Shown: positions 48,391 to 59,255 of the stretch, in pieces
Numbering within the stretch: the first letter of the stretch is position 1
How the letters are laid out: each line of letters starts with the position of its first letter
Source: Zygnema cylindricum
Lineage: Eukaryota > Streptophyta > Zygnematophyceae > Zygnematales > Zygnemataceae
Length of the DNA stretch: 64,000 bases
Reading direction: 5' to 3'
Assembly (NCBI GenBank): GCA_037447655.1
Contig: JBBHKE010001907.1
Location: 189,125 to 253,124 of the forward strand
Notes under the pieces: model-generated
Databases searched by the model: none
What the model saw: the letters and a program-made list of their open reading frames with translations, nothing else
Told to the model about the DNA's origin: nothing
Position numbers and translations under genes: made by a program

Positions 48391-48513
48391 TAGTTCCACC
48401 TGATTCAAATTTCGCGATGGAAGGAAGTCCACCTATACCATCATGGTATGCTGTCCACACATCTTTGACCGTGTGTAGTCCAGCTCCAATTTGTGTCATT
48501 TAAAATACTTGAA
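48391..48513. other. Junction between truncated copia A and the Crypton-like gene
   Basis: Homology to copia stops near 48390; no TG...CA end or target duplication is seen. Confidence 0.5.
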
Positions 48514-51500
48514 TTAAGTTTTCTTGCGATAGAAAAAGACGTGGAAATTTTTCAGTTGTCCTTGTCGTTTTACAGGGGTTTCATGTTCTTTGTCTTCACC
48601 TCGAGGAAGATTTCGTTCTGGAGTCCAAATTCCCATAGCTGATTCATTTTTTGATGATATATTTTGATTTTCAAAAGGTTGTGTTCCATGCAATGGATCT
48701 TCGTGAACGTTCACCATGTGCATAATGCGGGTTAACTTGTCATCTATATTACAAAATTTATCTTTCAAGCTTGAAAGTGTCTCTTTTACATAAGACATTT
48801 CCTGTCCCATATAATCAATTTTTTTTCCACAGGTTTCACTCCACATGAATAGCGAATCAACTGATTTTCCCACTTGTGAAATTGTAATCGGCACATTTGC
48901 TTCGGCATCAACAATTGAAGCCCACATGTTTGATGCTTCATGACACATTTTTTTGACTTCGTCTTTGAACGATGACCACAAACGAGATTCGAACAGTTTG
49001 TGCTTGAAGATAGGAAGATCTAGAAATAAATCTTGGAAAAAATCATGGTCATGTAAAAACACACTTTTGAGCCATAACATGGTGTGAAGGAATTTTTTTG
49101 TGCTTAAATCTCTTTCAGATTTAGAACCTCGAGCATTTTTTTGCACAAAAAAACATTTGTATGTTTTAAAAGAAGAATAATCCATTAAGTATAAAACAAC
49201 AACCAAAAAGATAATACATTAAATATATATAAAAAATTATGTATATATATATATTAAATATGTAAGAAAAAAATGTGATAGAAAGAGAAAAAAATAAAAA
49301 AATAAAAAGATATTAAGAGGGAAAGAAAAAAAAAAACAATTAAAGGAAAAACAAATTACCCAAAAAACATGTAAAAAAAAACATAGAAACAGAAAACAAT
49401 TTAAAAAATAAAAAAATAATTGAAAAGACAAAAAAATGAAAATAAACAAAAAACAACAAAAAAAAATCAAAATAAGTGATACAAGAAAAAAAATAGAATA
49501 ATATAAAAAAAAATGCGACGAACATAAAACACCAACTATTACTTAACACAAAAAGTAATGATATAAATGGTGAGAGTTTTTATAAACATACCGTTGGCAA
49601 CTCAACATATGCCATTTCGACCCATGGCCAAATTATAGCACAAAGAGTAGCAAGGGGTTTCACTCTCGAACGAGGTAGAAAATATTTTCTGGTGTTGTTT
49701 TCGTGGCCAAAAGCTTGAAGTAGAATGTCCGTTGGCAAATCCGTGACATATGCGTATGAAAAGTGGTCGGATGTCCAACGTCCATCACTTTGATGGCTTC
49801 TTGATCAGCACTGAAATATTTACCATAAAAGAAATCAAAAAATTTGGAAAATTAGAACATAAATAACAAAACTTTATTATTTCAAATAAATGCATGATAA
49901 AAATTAAATGGTAAGTTTACGAAAACGCACCCTCTTGTTGCCAACATCGTTGCTCCTTAACCACGTCCGGCATGGGTTTTATGAGACAAGGAAATATTTT
50001 TGGTTTGAAATGTTTTTTTTATATATTGAAACTGTGTATTATAGCAAAGAGGTTGCATGAACAGTGTTTATTTTCTTTCTTGGTCTTTGGCTAAAACTCC
50101 CCTTTCCGTGAAAGGCTCACGGTACCAGGTTTCTTTCGTCGAAATTTTTTGGAATTGCATTTTTATTTGTAGCTAATTCCCACCTCCAAAAAAAATGTTG
50201 GGCCAAAGCACCTACCGGACAAACAAGAAGGTCTAAGCATGCATTTGATAAATTCCGCACGACCATTATGCGGTTAAAAAATACCATAAAAAAACAGAAA
50301 AAAATAGTAAAATTTGTTTTAGGGTTATGTACAAAACATTACAAAATACACATTTCGTTAAATCTTCAGCTTTATACATTACTTACCACATTAGTTTTCC
50401 CATTTCTTGTAACCATCGCCAAAACATAACCTTTGTCCGACCCAAGATAAGGAAGATCATTCGAAAAAAACATTCGCTAACTGAGCATTTATCAAATCAT
50501 CGCCTCGATTGAGACATGCATGGTTCATGAAAATTGACTCCTACAAAAAACAAAAACAAAACATCAAAGAGACAAAAAATGGCAATGTTACAAACATAAT
50601 TGGAGCTTTATTTAAAAGAATGTATATTTTCTCCCAAAAACAAAAATTGCATATAATTTTCGTCTTTGCTTTAAATAGACTTTGGAGTTAACTTCTTAAA
50701 ACTCTTTGAATCTCGAAAAAACATATTAAAGAAAATGTAATGCAAAGTCAAAAATTAAATTCTAAAGCCTAATATAACTAAATTGGATAAGAATCTCAAA
50801 AAAAATGCACCCTATAAAATAAAGTGTTAAGTAAAAAACAACATGAATCAAAAAAATGAAATATAAAATTTAGTATTTTTATCGATACATACCTCACTTG
50901 AATGCTGGTGTAGGGTTCCATCCCCAACTTTTTTTCTTTTTGCTTTCTTTCAGCCAACTCCAACCAAAATGTTGAAAACCCTTTGTAATATTCGAGAGAA
51001 TACGCTTCTCGTATGCCTTCTTGACGGTCTTCATGGTTTTTTTTTTTTTAATTTTATGTATTTTTTTTGGACTCTTGTAAAAGTTTTTGGATGATATTGT
51101 TGTCTCTAAGATTTTCACCCCCCTCCTTTTATGGCTAATTGCGTTTTATACGAGTCTTTGAGTCCTTTCACCCATTGTATGAGTGTGGTATAACTTTTAT
51201 TTTTGTTATTCTCCAATAGTCCAATAACCACATCAAGTGTAATAGCTACATTTGGGTGCCCTTGTGCACTCCAAAATTTTTTATACTAATTTAAACCAAC
51301 TTGATAAGCTTTTTCTGTGTTTGGGTTACGTTGTTTTAATGTATCTTTGATGATCCGTGCTCTATCTGTTTCACTATATTGTGGAGGGTTTTTTATTCCT
51401 ACATTGCTATCGTCATCTTCTAAATGAACAATTTTTTGACAGTTTCCAAATGTGAGCCCTGTGACAATACTAGGTAAAATTTGAAAAATTCCCATACGCC

Positions 51501-51546
51501 AAAAAAACATTGAAAATAAAAATTTTATGAAGAAAAAAAAAATCAT
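48514..51546 (-). pseudogene. Crypton/Ndc10-type tyrosine recombinase gene, multi-exon, decayed
   Basis: Read on the minus strand. 51546-about 51130: SAM-like N-terminal part (NPNTEKAYQVGLN, stop, YKKFWSAQGHPNV, TLIQWVKGLKDSYKTQ). About 51030-50898: EYYKGFSTFWLELAERKQK. 50540-50387: NHACLNRGDDLINAQLANV, frameshift, VLAMVTRNGKTNV. About 50275-50070: CPVGALAQHFFWRWE, frameshift, TWYREPFTERGVLAKDQ. About 50010-49931: KTHAGRG, stop, GATMLATRG. 49810-49592: GRWTSDHFSYAYVTDLPTDI and PRSRVKPLATLCAIIWPWVE. 49206-48514: FLHTMLWLKSVFLHDHDFFQ and DLPIFKHKLFESRLW plus a coiled C-terminus. These motifs in this order are those of the Ndc10/CBF3-domain tyrosine recombinases of Crypton transposons. Most exon edges are GT-AG. 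At least two stops and three frameshifts. Confidence 0.75.
49207..49591. other. AT-rich intron-like spacer in the Crypton-like gene
   Basis: Almost pure A/T, starting on the minus strand with donor-like GTATGTTTAT at 49591. The A-rich composition produces spurious Phe-rich open frames. Confidence 0.6.
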
Positions 51547-51680
51547 AATAAAAAGAAAATAATAAGAAAAACCTTTAAAAAGTTTAATTTAAAATAAAGG
51601 TGTTGAAAGAAAAACAAGTAAAGAAATAAAAAAGATTAAATTAAAAAAGTAAAATAAAAACAAAAACTCCAACACAAAGT

Positions 51681-51840
51681 TGTAGGATTTAGGGTTAGGC
51701 TGTACGATTTATGGTTAGGCTGTAGGATTTAGGGTTAGGCTGTAAGATTTAGGTTTAGGTTGTAGGATTTAGAGTTAGGCTGTAAGATTTAGGGTTAGGC
51801 TGTAGGATTTAGGGTTAGGCTGTAGGATTTAGGGTTAGGC
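51681..51840. repeat. 20-bp minisatellite with telomere-like core (8 units)
   Basis: Eight tandem 20-bp units of TGTAGGATTTAGGGTTAGGC with few substitutions. Each holds TTTAGGGTTAGG, close to the plant telomere repeat TTTAGGG. Confidence 0.95.
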
Positions 51841-52778
51841 TGATTTAGCTGTTGGTTTTAACACTAAATACATTAAAACGTAAATCAAAACCTATGGTTA
51901 AAGCGCACGTTATAAATAGATTAACGTACGTCCATATTTATTTACGTTTTAAAACAATACAATTTGAAACATAATCATTTGCGATACATACTGAAAAAAA
52001 ATGGTTCACATTTGAGTGTACGAAATTCGTGGGGAGGGTTAATGTACATTGGAGAGTACATTGCGTACGGAATTCGCGCGGAGAGGTAATTTACATTGGA
52101 GAGTACGGAATTCAATTTTACCACGTACGGACGTCAGCGAGGAGAGTTAATCTACATTGAAAAGTACGGAATTTCACTTTCGACCGTATGGAATATGATA
52201 AATAACGTCACATTTTGGAGTAAGTAAATAGTACACGCGGATTTGTCCTGTACTTTTTAAAATTTGAATATACATACCTTCTCCGCTTTCAAAATACCTT
52301 CTTCTCCTTTCAAAATACTACTTCAATGATGACTGTAGGATATTTTTACACTCTCCGCGTATGATCCTCATTTCACGTAGCGTAGTAAAAAAAAAAATCG
52401 CCTGCGACGCCAAAAGACGACAATATGACTGTACTTTTTTTTGTTTGTAATGTCATACGTAAAGTATTATCCCGTGACGCGCGACTCAGTTGTTTGACGG
52501 ATTAAATGGTAGTGCTTAAAGTGTGAACGTTTTTAATATTATGTAGATATTTTGAGTCGCGAACGCGATTTACATGTTCTCATGCGACGCGCGTGACGCT
52601 ATTTGTGGTGAATGCTCTATATGAGAACGTTGTTAGTATGAACACTTTGTTCTTTTTTTGTATTTTTTTGTCCATCTGACCTAATCAGCGAGGAGACTCC
52701 TAAAAAAAAAAAAATTGCGCTTGTCCTTATCAATAACTAGGAGGGATTTACATTGCCCGGGCGAAATCCTCCTCGAAG
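51841..52778. other. Intergenic region, GTAC-rich repeats
   Basis: 52000-52200 holds degenerate repeats of TACATTGGAGAGTACGGAATTC. No coding sequence is seen. Confidence 0.5.
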
Positions 52779-53188
52779 TAGTGTTGGGTATCGGGTAAAT
52801 TCATATCGCGATAATTTCGATATTCGATATATCGAATATCGATTGAGCAGATTCCTCGATATATCGTACCGGGACCAACATAAATTATCGCGATATATAT
52901 CGCAAAATCTGGGTGTCCGTACAGTCCTAGTACGAAAAGTCATACGGTGATCGTACGGAAAATCGTACGGACCCCCCCCCTCCCGTGGCGCGCGCTTAGT
53001 GGGGGGGGGGAGGGGCAAAAGGTTTTCCGTACGGTTTTCCGTACTGTATTTGTAGGGACATCCAAATTCTACTAAATGTATCGCGATATAATATTCTGGT
53101 CCCGATAGGATATAACGTGGCCTTTGACCGATCGATAATCGATATGTCGAACTTATTGCGATATGATTTTATCCGATACCCAACATCA
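52779..53188. mobile_element. TIR element with dense TATCGATA-type palindromes, copy 1
   Basis: Ends TAGTGTTGGGTATCGG and CCGATACCCAACATCA are near-perfect inverted repeats, similar in form to the 11997-type hAT termini. The interior is filled with CGATATATCG words. 52805-52975 is practically identical to 55004-55178. Confidence 0.65.
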
Positions 53189-54508
53189 GAAAATGGTATA
53201 ATCCACGGCAGTGGTCGCAAACATCCAACCGAAACCGTGACCCACCGTTAACCGACCGCCCGTGCCGGATCCGAAACAGATTCGGTTGCCAAATTTTGGG
53301 GCCGGGCCGTCGCAGTCGGTTGATTCACCAGAAAAAAAAAAGTCGGTTACGGTGTCAAGCAAAAAACGAAAACATGAAAACTTTGTACTGTTCATACAAT
53401 CCAACATTATTGTACTTTGTACTCTTTGTTATCGTGGAAGTACATGACATCATGATTAGCGTCGCAAATCTGACACGTTAGTAACACTTCATTTCGCAAA
53501 TCTTAAGGAACCCGACAAATCGTAATTATTGGCTTATTCATACGTCGTCAAAAACTAAGATTTTTTTTGTACTTTTTCGGTTACGGGCGGGTACGGTTTG
53601 TCGCGAGAAATCGAGTTTCGGTTAACTTTTATTTTCGTAAACGACGGTCGTTTAATGGTTATCAATTTTGGAGCGTGACATAACCCGGTCGGGCGTCGGT
53701 TACTCAGATTTTGAAAAAAAAAACGGTCGGTTTCGGTTATGTAAAATTTTGACTTTTGCGACCTCTGATCCACGGCGGACGAGGGATGACGACCTCACAA
53801 TTGGCAAAAGCCACATGCCTTCGTACAGGGCGGATTTAAAGTACAAATTTAATTTTCATTTTGAAAAGGATTTCGAAACGGTTGGTACAACGAAATGATA
53901 AGAACGTACACATTATAATCTGCTTTCATCCGTACATGCGCCGTTCAGATTTTGTGCCTTTCGAATCTTTTAATATTCTTCTTGGCTGGTTGAGCTGGAT
54001 CTTACGTGGTTCCAATCGCAATGAAGTACGTAACCAAGAAGTGCCTTGCTGGCACGACCTAATGGAGAAGTGATACAAATATTGCTGCCAGTGTCGATTA
54101 ATGGAAACGCCAGATGGACCACTGCCCTTATTTTCCCAAATGGAACTACGAAAAACTGACGCGCGCATAGAAATTTTTCTGTACGGATATTGCGGGCTGA
54201 TGAACTGAAAATATTCGTCTGGAATAGTTCGTATTATTTTTGACACGCGGCATTTTACGTACGGAATAGTGGAATTCCCATCGGAACGTAATGCAGCATG
54301 TTCTGCTGTCGGGACGCTAGAAGTTAAGCGTCGCACCGGGAAAGCTAAGCGTTTACAATTACAGGGTGGTTATGCTACAGTATTGTAGCAGAAGCGACAG
54401 AAAAACGCATTGCAGTAAGTTTCCTTGTAAGTGTCACCTAAGAAAGGACAAATCGATTTACAGTACTAAGGAAATCTGTAGATAATCTTAACATGTCGGA
54501 TTTCATAG
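53189..54508. other. Intergenic region, no gene recognised
   Basis: Short open frames only. CGGTTACGG/GTCGGTT words are frequent at 53220-53760. Confidence 0.45.
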
Positions 54509-54733
54509 TACAACCGTGAATCGTTATTAGTTTAATGTTTTTTTCGTCTATATAAACATCTTTTATCCGTACACGAATGTCGGTTCTTAGATCTGACGGT
54601 TGCGATTGAAATTTAAGATTCTCAGCTTCCGATTGACGGTCTGAAATTGAAAATCGGACAAAAGTGTACGGTGAAAAGATGTTTTAAGTGGAGAAAGAAT
54701 TATTAACACTAATAGCGATAAATGGTAGTTGTA
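54509..54733. mobile_element. Stowaway-like MITE copy (225 bp)
   Basis: Left TACAACCGTGAATCGTTATTAG and right CTAATAGCGATA...GTTGTA, bounded by TA. The interior (AAGATTCTCAGCTTCCGATT) aligns with 56464-56687. Confidence 0.65.
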
Positions 54734-54977
54734 CCTGAGGGAGGAACCGTGAAGAACACCTAAAAAGTAAAAACCAACCAGAATAACGGCATTTTATTTT
54801 CGTAATATCTATTATGCACTTCATTTTACGTTTTATTTAATTTGAAGAGTCTGCGTTTTGGAACATAATTGGTTAACTCAGAATCTGTGTCAATGCCTTG
54901 AAACAAAACAAAAGATTGCACTAAAGATTCGAATATCTTGTTAAGATACGATCTCAAGTAATATGAAGCAAATATTG

Positions 54978-55342
54978 TAGTGTTGGGTATCGGGTGGTGT
55001 CATATCGCGATAATTTCGATATTCGATATATCGAATATCGATTGAGCAGATTCCTCGATATATCGTACCGGGACCAACATAAATTATCGCGATATATATC
55101 GCAAAATCTGGGTGTCCGTACAGTCCTAGTACGAAAAGTCATACGGTGATCGTACGGAAAATCGTACGGACCCCCCCCCCCGGCGCGCTTAGTGGGGGGG
55201 GTTGATTTTAAATGCCTCGATATATTGGCGATATATCGGGATGGTTTGGTTTTCGATATATCGAAGCGATATATCGATTATTGGGTTCCTGAAATTCGAT
55301 ATACATTGAATATCGGCAAAAGGTCCTCGATACCCAACACTA
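54978..55342. mobile_element. TIR element with dense TATCGATA-type palindromes, copy 2
   Basis: Ends TAGTGTTGGGTATCGG and CGATACCCAACACTA. Its left half equals copy 1 at 52779; its right half differs. Its last two bases TA are shared with the next MITE. Confidence 0.7.
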
Positions 55343-55884
55343 CACCGCGCATCGTTATTAGTGTCAACGACACTAATTTGGGTTCATAAAATTTTGATTT
55401 TTTTCCTCAAATAGGATACATGATTTTAATTTTTCCTTGACGTTAATTAAGGTACCGTACAAAATAGCGTAAAGTATGAAAGTACACTAAAATTTAAATA
55501 GTATGGTGTACGGTCTATGTCAGACCGTACATAAATGTACCTCTTCAAGTGAAAATTTACAAAATATGAATTAAATCAGACGCGCACTCATAGGAACGTG
55601 CGCTCAAAAAAACGTGATTAGTCTGACACGTAAATTACTATAGCATGTACGAATATTTTAGATTCGCGACGGCGTACGATTTCCAATATTTTGTAAAAGT
55701 ACATATATTAATGTATATAATCGTACGGCGAATATTCCATTTTTGCTGTTCCCAAATTAGCATAAACGCCGAAATTAGAATAAACCTTTTTTTTGAAAAA
55801 TTCCAAATTCTTCATTAGCATCAATTACGGTAAATTTTCTTCAACACTATTTAAAATTTGACACTAATAACGATTTGCGGTGTA
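55341..55884. mobile_element. Stowaway-like element, long form (544 bp)
   Basis: 27-bp inverted termini with two mismatches: TACACCGCGCATCGTTATTAG... left and ...CTAATAACGATTTGCGGTGTA right. TA at both edges fits Tc1/mariner-type duplication. No transposase ORF. Confidence 0.75.
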
Positions 55885-56463
55885 CTGCACCAAAAGTACA
55901 GCTGTTTTTTCCAAATTATATATGTTCAGAATATGAGACGTCTGTGGCAAAACAAAGGGAATAAAAACAGCAGAGAAATGGCGTGTGTACGGATGTCGTG
56001 TCTCATATCCACAGACACCTACGGCAAGTCAAAAAGTTGACAGCTTGTATTAACGCAAATATGTTGAAGCCGTACAGTTGTGCAATCATTATAAATATAG
56101 CTGGTTTTTACGGACAGCAGAATGAGGATCTTTCGGACTGCTAAACTTGTACGACACGATTATACAAGTTGCCTACCTGTCAAGGGTTTCGATGTTTCCT
56201 TTGGAATACCGTTATTTTTTGTTTTTTGTTTTCTAGCGCCACTATTTCAAACAAGTGCGTGTAACGTGATGTTGTACATCTGCTAATATGTATGTAATTA
56301 TGTATACACCATCTGTACGAAAAATTCCGTGCGGTTTGTCGTGCGGTGGTGCCTGTAATACTGTAATCTGGTTGTGTGACGTCTCGCAACGCCACGTGTA
56401 TACGTCGTTTTTTTGTACTTTTTTGTTAGCCCTGTCACATCGAATATTTCTATTCGATTTCAC
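55885..56463. other. Intergenic region, no gene recognised
   Basis: Short unsupported open frames; nothing identified. Confidence 0.4.
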
Positions 56464-56687
56464 TACACCATGCCTATCAGGGTTAATATATTTTTCGCCG
56501 CTTAAAGCATCTTTTTTCCGTACATACTTGTCGTATTGTAGATCTGACAGTTGCGATTGAAAGGTAAGATTCTCAGCTTCCGATTGGCGGTCTCAAATTG
56601 AAAATCGGACAAGTGTGTACGGAGAAAATATGTTTTAACTTTTAAGTGGCGAAAAAAATATTAACACTAATAGCGATACACGGTGTA
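56464..56687. mobile_element. Stowaway-like MITE copy (224 bp)
   Basis: Left TACACCATGCCTATCAGGG and right CTAATAGCGATACACGGTGTA, TA-bounded. The interior matches 54509-54733. Confidence 0.7.
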
Positions 56688-57544
56688 CTTCACGCGCATT
56701 GATGAAAATGACTTGGAGACAAAAAAAACAAAAAACTTTGTTATATTTTGAAATTTGAAACGTGTGACAGCTACGAAACTCGTACGACGGGGTCCTAAAC
56801 GTGTAGAAGTCCACAAAATATAGCATGCCCGTACTAATAGCGAACTGATCGTTTTCAATACTTTCGTGTTAATGTAATAAGCTGTCAATTTTTGTCCTAT
56901 TCCGGGTTTCACGGAGATGAGATACAGCCGCCGTGGATATTTCCGATCCCTAAAAAATAGCGATATCTGTGACATCTGTATATAGCGCCCTTCATGTTGA
57001 ATGTTTTTGATGTGTTTCACAATGTCACGCCGGTTTAAATTATAGTGACGTAACGGTTTCTTAAAAAGATTATATTTCCAATAACACGATGGTAATACCA
57101 TCAAAGTACAAAACATGATTGTCGCTAAAAAGTATTGATGACCAACAAAGGTTAAAGACCAAAATCCTAAAGGACTAAAAACACAACAAAAATGCATGAA
57201 AAGCCTAAAAGGAAAGAAAGAAAGTAAGTACAACAAAACCAAACTAATGAAACACTACAAACTAACCGAGCCGCTAAAGCCTCAAACTACGCCCAACTAA
57301 AGATCAAAACTATGGATATCGATTATATGCACCAGGTGGCGCGGCGGTAAGTCGTGCAGCCCTCGGCCATCAGTCACCACCGTGCTCTGTCGGATAATGG
57401 CCGAAGCTTGTGGTTTCTTCCTCACAATGACTTCCTCCGTCTTCTTTTTGACTTTTTCAATTTGTGCATGATTATTAATCCCGCGGTGACATCACAATCT
57501 TTTTCTCCCAATACAAAGTTCCATCCTAACAAATTTCATTTTTA
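56688..57544. other. Intergenic region, no gene recognised
   Basis: A 191-codon minus-strand open frame (56667-57242) lacks recognisable motifs and overlaps the MITE end, so it is treated as chance. Confidence 0.4.
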
Positions 57545-58140
57545 GGGTACGTCCCCATGTAAGCGATACGTTGAAAAAGTACTTTGGACTGTAGTGAAGT
57601 GTTCCTACTTTGAAAAGTGTCCCTATGTGCGAAAATGAAATCGGAACTTTGACATGTGACGGTTGTAGACGTAGGTACAACTTTGTGACGGTTGACGACG
57701 ACTACGAAATTGGTGACGCCAACAAAAACAGAGAAAGTTGTAGACGTCTACATTTTTGTAATTTTGTGACATGGCACATGTTTAGGGTTTTGTAACATTG
57801 TGACGTCACACTCACTTGTGACGTCACAAATTTAAGAACTTTCAACCATGGATACCCGATTTCATTTTCTCTACTTTATTCGCTCTACTTGCCATAAAAA
57901 TATACATAAAAGTAGTCAAAAGAATTATTTTTCAAAAAACTTTCATTTCATACCAGTTTTGTCGTGCCTCATTCTAAAAAGTGTGAGATAAAAGCGATAG
58001 TGTGAGAGGAAGAGGGGAGAGGCGACAACGATGCAAAATTCTACCGACGAACCCATGAATGACATTGGAGGTCCGAGACCCTTGCAGATTTTTTTTCGTA
58101 CATCCTCGTCTTTTCCGTACATGTACCTGACGGGCAAGGA
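57545..58140 (-). repeat. Relative of the 963-bp MITE, reversed and partial
   Basis: Begins TAGGGTACGTCCCCATGTAA, then shares GTGACGGTTGTAGACG, GTAGACGTCTACA and the GTGACGTCACA words with the complement of 33241-34203. The distal end was not located before copia C at 58199. Confidence 0.5.
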
Positions 58141-58964
58141 GAAAAATAACGAGTACTCTCCCTCGTCCTAAACGTTTCCCACTCGTGTGGCGCGTGCGTG
58201 CAATCCTGTGTCCTCCATTGGACTACAGAAAACAGGAAGCCTCTAGATAGTTATTAACTAACCCACTTTCAATGAAAACCACTGCTACCCAAGCAGACAA
58301 GCAGACAATTTGACTGCACCCTTGTGCAGCCTGGACTCCCCTCAGTCCGTAGAAAAAAAAATCTCTGAAAACGCCCGACCAGGCGATAAGTTATAGGGTG
58401 GCAAAGATGCCAATTTATACAAACTCTCAAAGAGAGAGAGGACTATCTTCCTGATTTTTCCTAAGTCCTAGTTTTTCCTAGTTCCTCTCACAGCCCCTAT
58501 CTACTGCATGTACGAACAATTCAGAACACTGTACAATACCAGAAAGTACTACTACCGATGTACTTTCTGTACGACCTCTGTACGACAAGACCATTAGGTG
58601 GACGCGTGTCCGCTTTCCACTTGTCCGTACGTTCCTCCGAATTAATGCGACCAAATGTTGTCTCTCCACATGGCGCCAGGTCATGCCACGTCACTAAATG
58701 CCAAAGTTACCATTCCGGGATTTCGGCGATGACGTGCGCCGTCAGATTTGACGCGAAATGTAATCTCAGCCGTAATAAATACTTGCGCGATATTTGTTTC
58801 GATGTCGAAACAAAATGCGCGATATGCGTTTCAATTAGTATAGTACTTCGTACTTTGTCAAACTGTATCAATCCATGGGGTAAAGATTTTCAGTTAAATG
58901 ATTTCTGTATAGTACAATAGTTTAAATACTAATCAAACCCTATATATCCTAACGGACTTCTACG

Positions 58965-59032
58965 ACAGACTGGTTAGAGCTAACGGCTACGCCGCACTCT
59001 GCCAGTCAGGGGTTCGAGTCCTGCCGGACTCA
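58965..59032 (+). promoter_or_regulatory. tRNA-like segment inside the LTR, antisense to the element
   Basis: GGTTAGAGCTAACGG (tRNA D-arm/A-box-like) is followed about 45 bp later by GGGGTTCGAGTCCTG (T-arm/B-box-like). It is present on the corresponding strand of the LTR of A and, diverged, of B. The cloverleaf does not close well, so a working tRNA is unlikely. Confidence 0.5.
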
Positions 59033-59043
59033 ACCTTTTGTTG

Positions 59044-59063
59044 AGAGTGACTTAAGTCACTCT
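59044..59063. repeat. Perfect 20-bp palindrome in the LTR
   Basis: AGAGTGACTTAAGTCACTCT, just downstream of the tRNA-like segment and followed by a T run. Conserved with one change pair in the LTR of A (near 43585). Confidence 0.85.
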
Positions 59064-59243
59064 TTAGTCTTTTTTATGGAGCTGAGGCAGCCATGGCTCC
59101 ATCGCTCTCTCTCTCCTTCAGTGACTACAACAAGTATGGGGGGGAGAGAGAAGAGATGGAGGCAGGCTGCCTACATTTTCTTCGCATGTTTTCCGCTAAT
59201 TAATTTAGACCTAGAAAATACAATAAAACTAGTTATTTCAACA

Positions 59244-59255
59244 CTCCACTTATTT
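59244..59255 (-). other. Polypurine tract region of element C
   Basis: On the element strand AATAAGTGGAG directly precedes the 3' LTR start TGTTGAAA, the expected place and composition for plus-strand priming. Confidence 0.65.

Larger units (their letters stand above)
58199..59243 (-). repeat. 3' LTR of element C (1045 bp)
   Basis: Plus-strand ends TGCAATCCTGTG and TTATTTCAACA. High identity to 63621-64000 over the shared part (for example ACAGGAAGCCTCTA, AACTCTCAAAGAGAGAGAGG). Confidence 0.9.

Noticed and set aside
49237-49549. Phe-rich minus-strand ORFs resembling membrane segments
   Set aside because: Poly-A/T composition; lies within the AT-rich intron-like spacer of the Crypton-like gene.
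56667-57242. 191-codon minus-strand ORF
   Set aside because: Overlaps a MITE terminus and shows no motif or coding pattern.
58965-59032. Genuine tRNA gene
   Set aside because: A- and B-box-like parts are present but acceptor and anticodon stems do not pair; it recurs inside LTRs.
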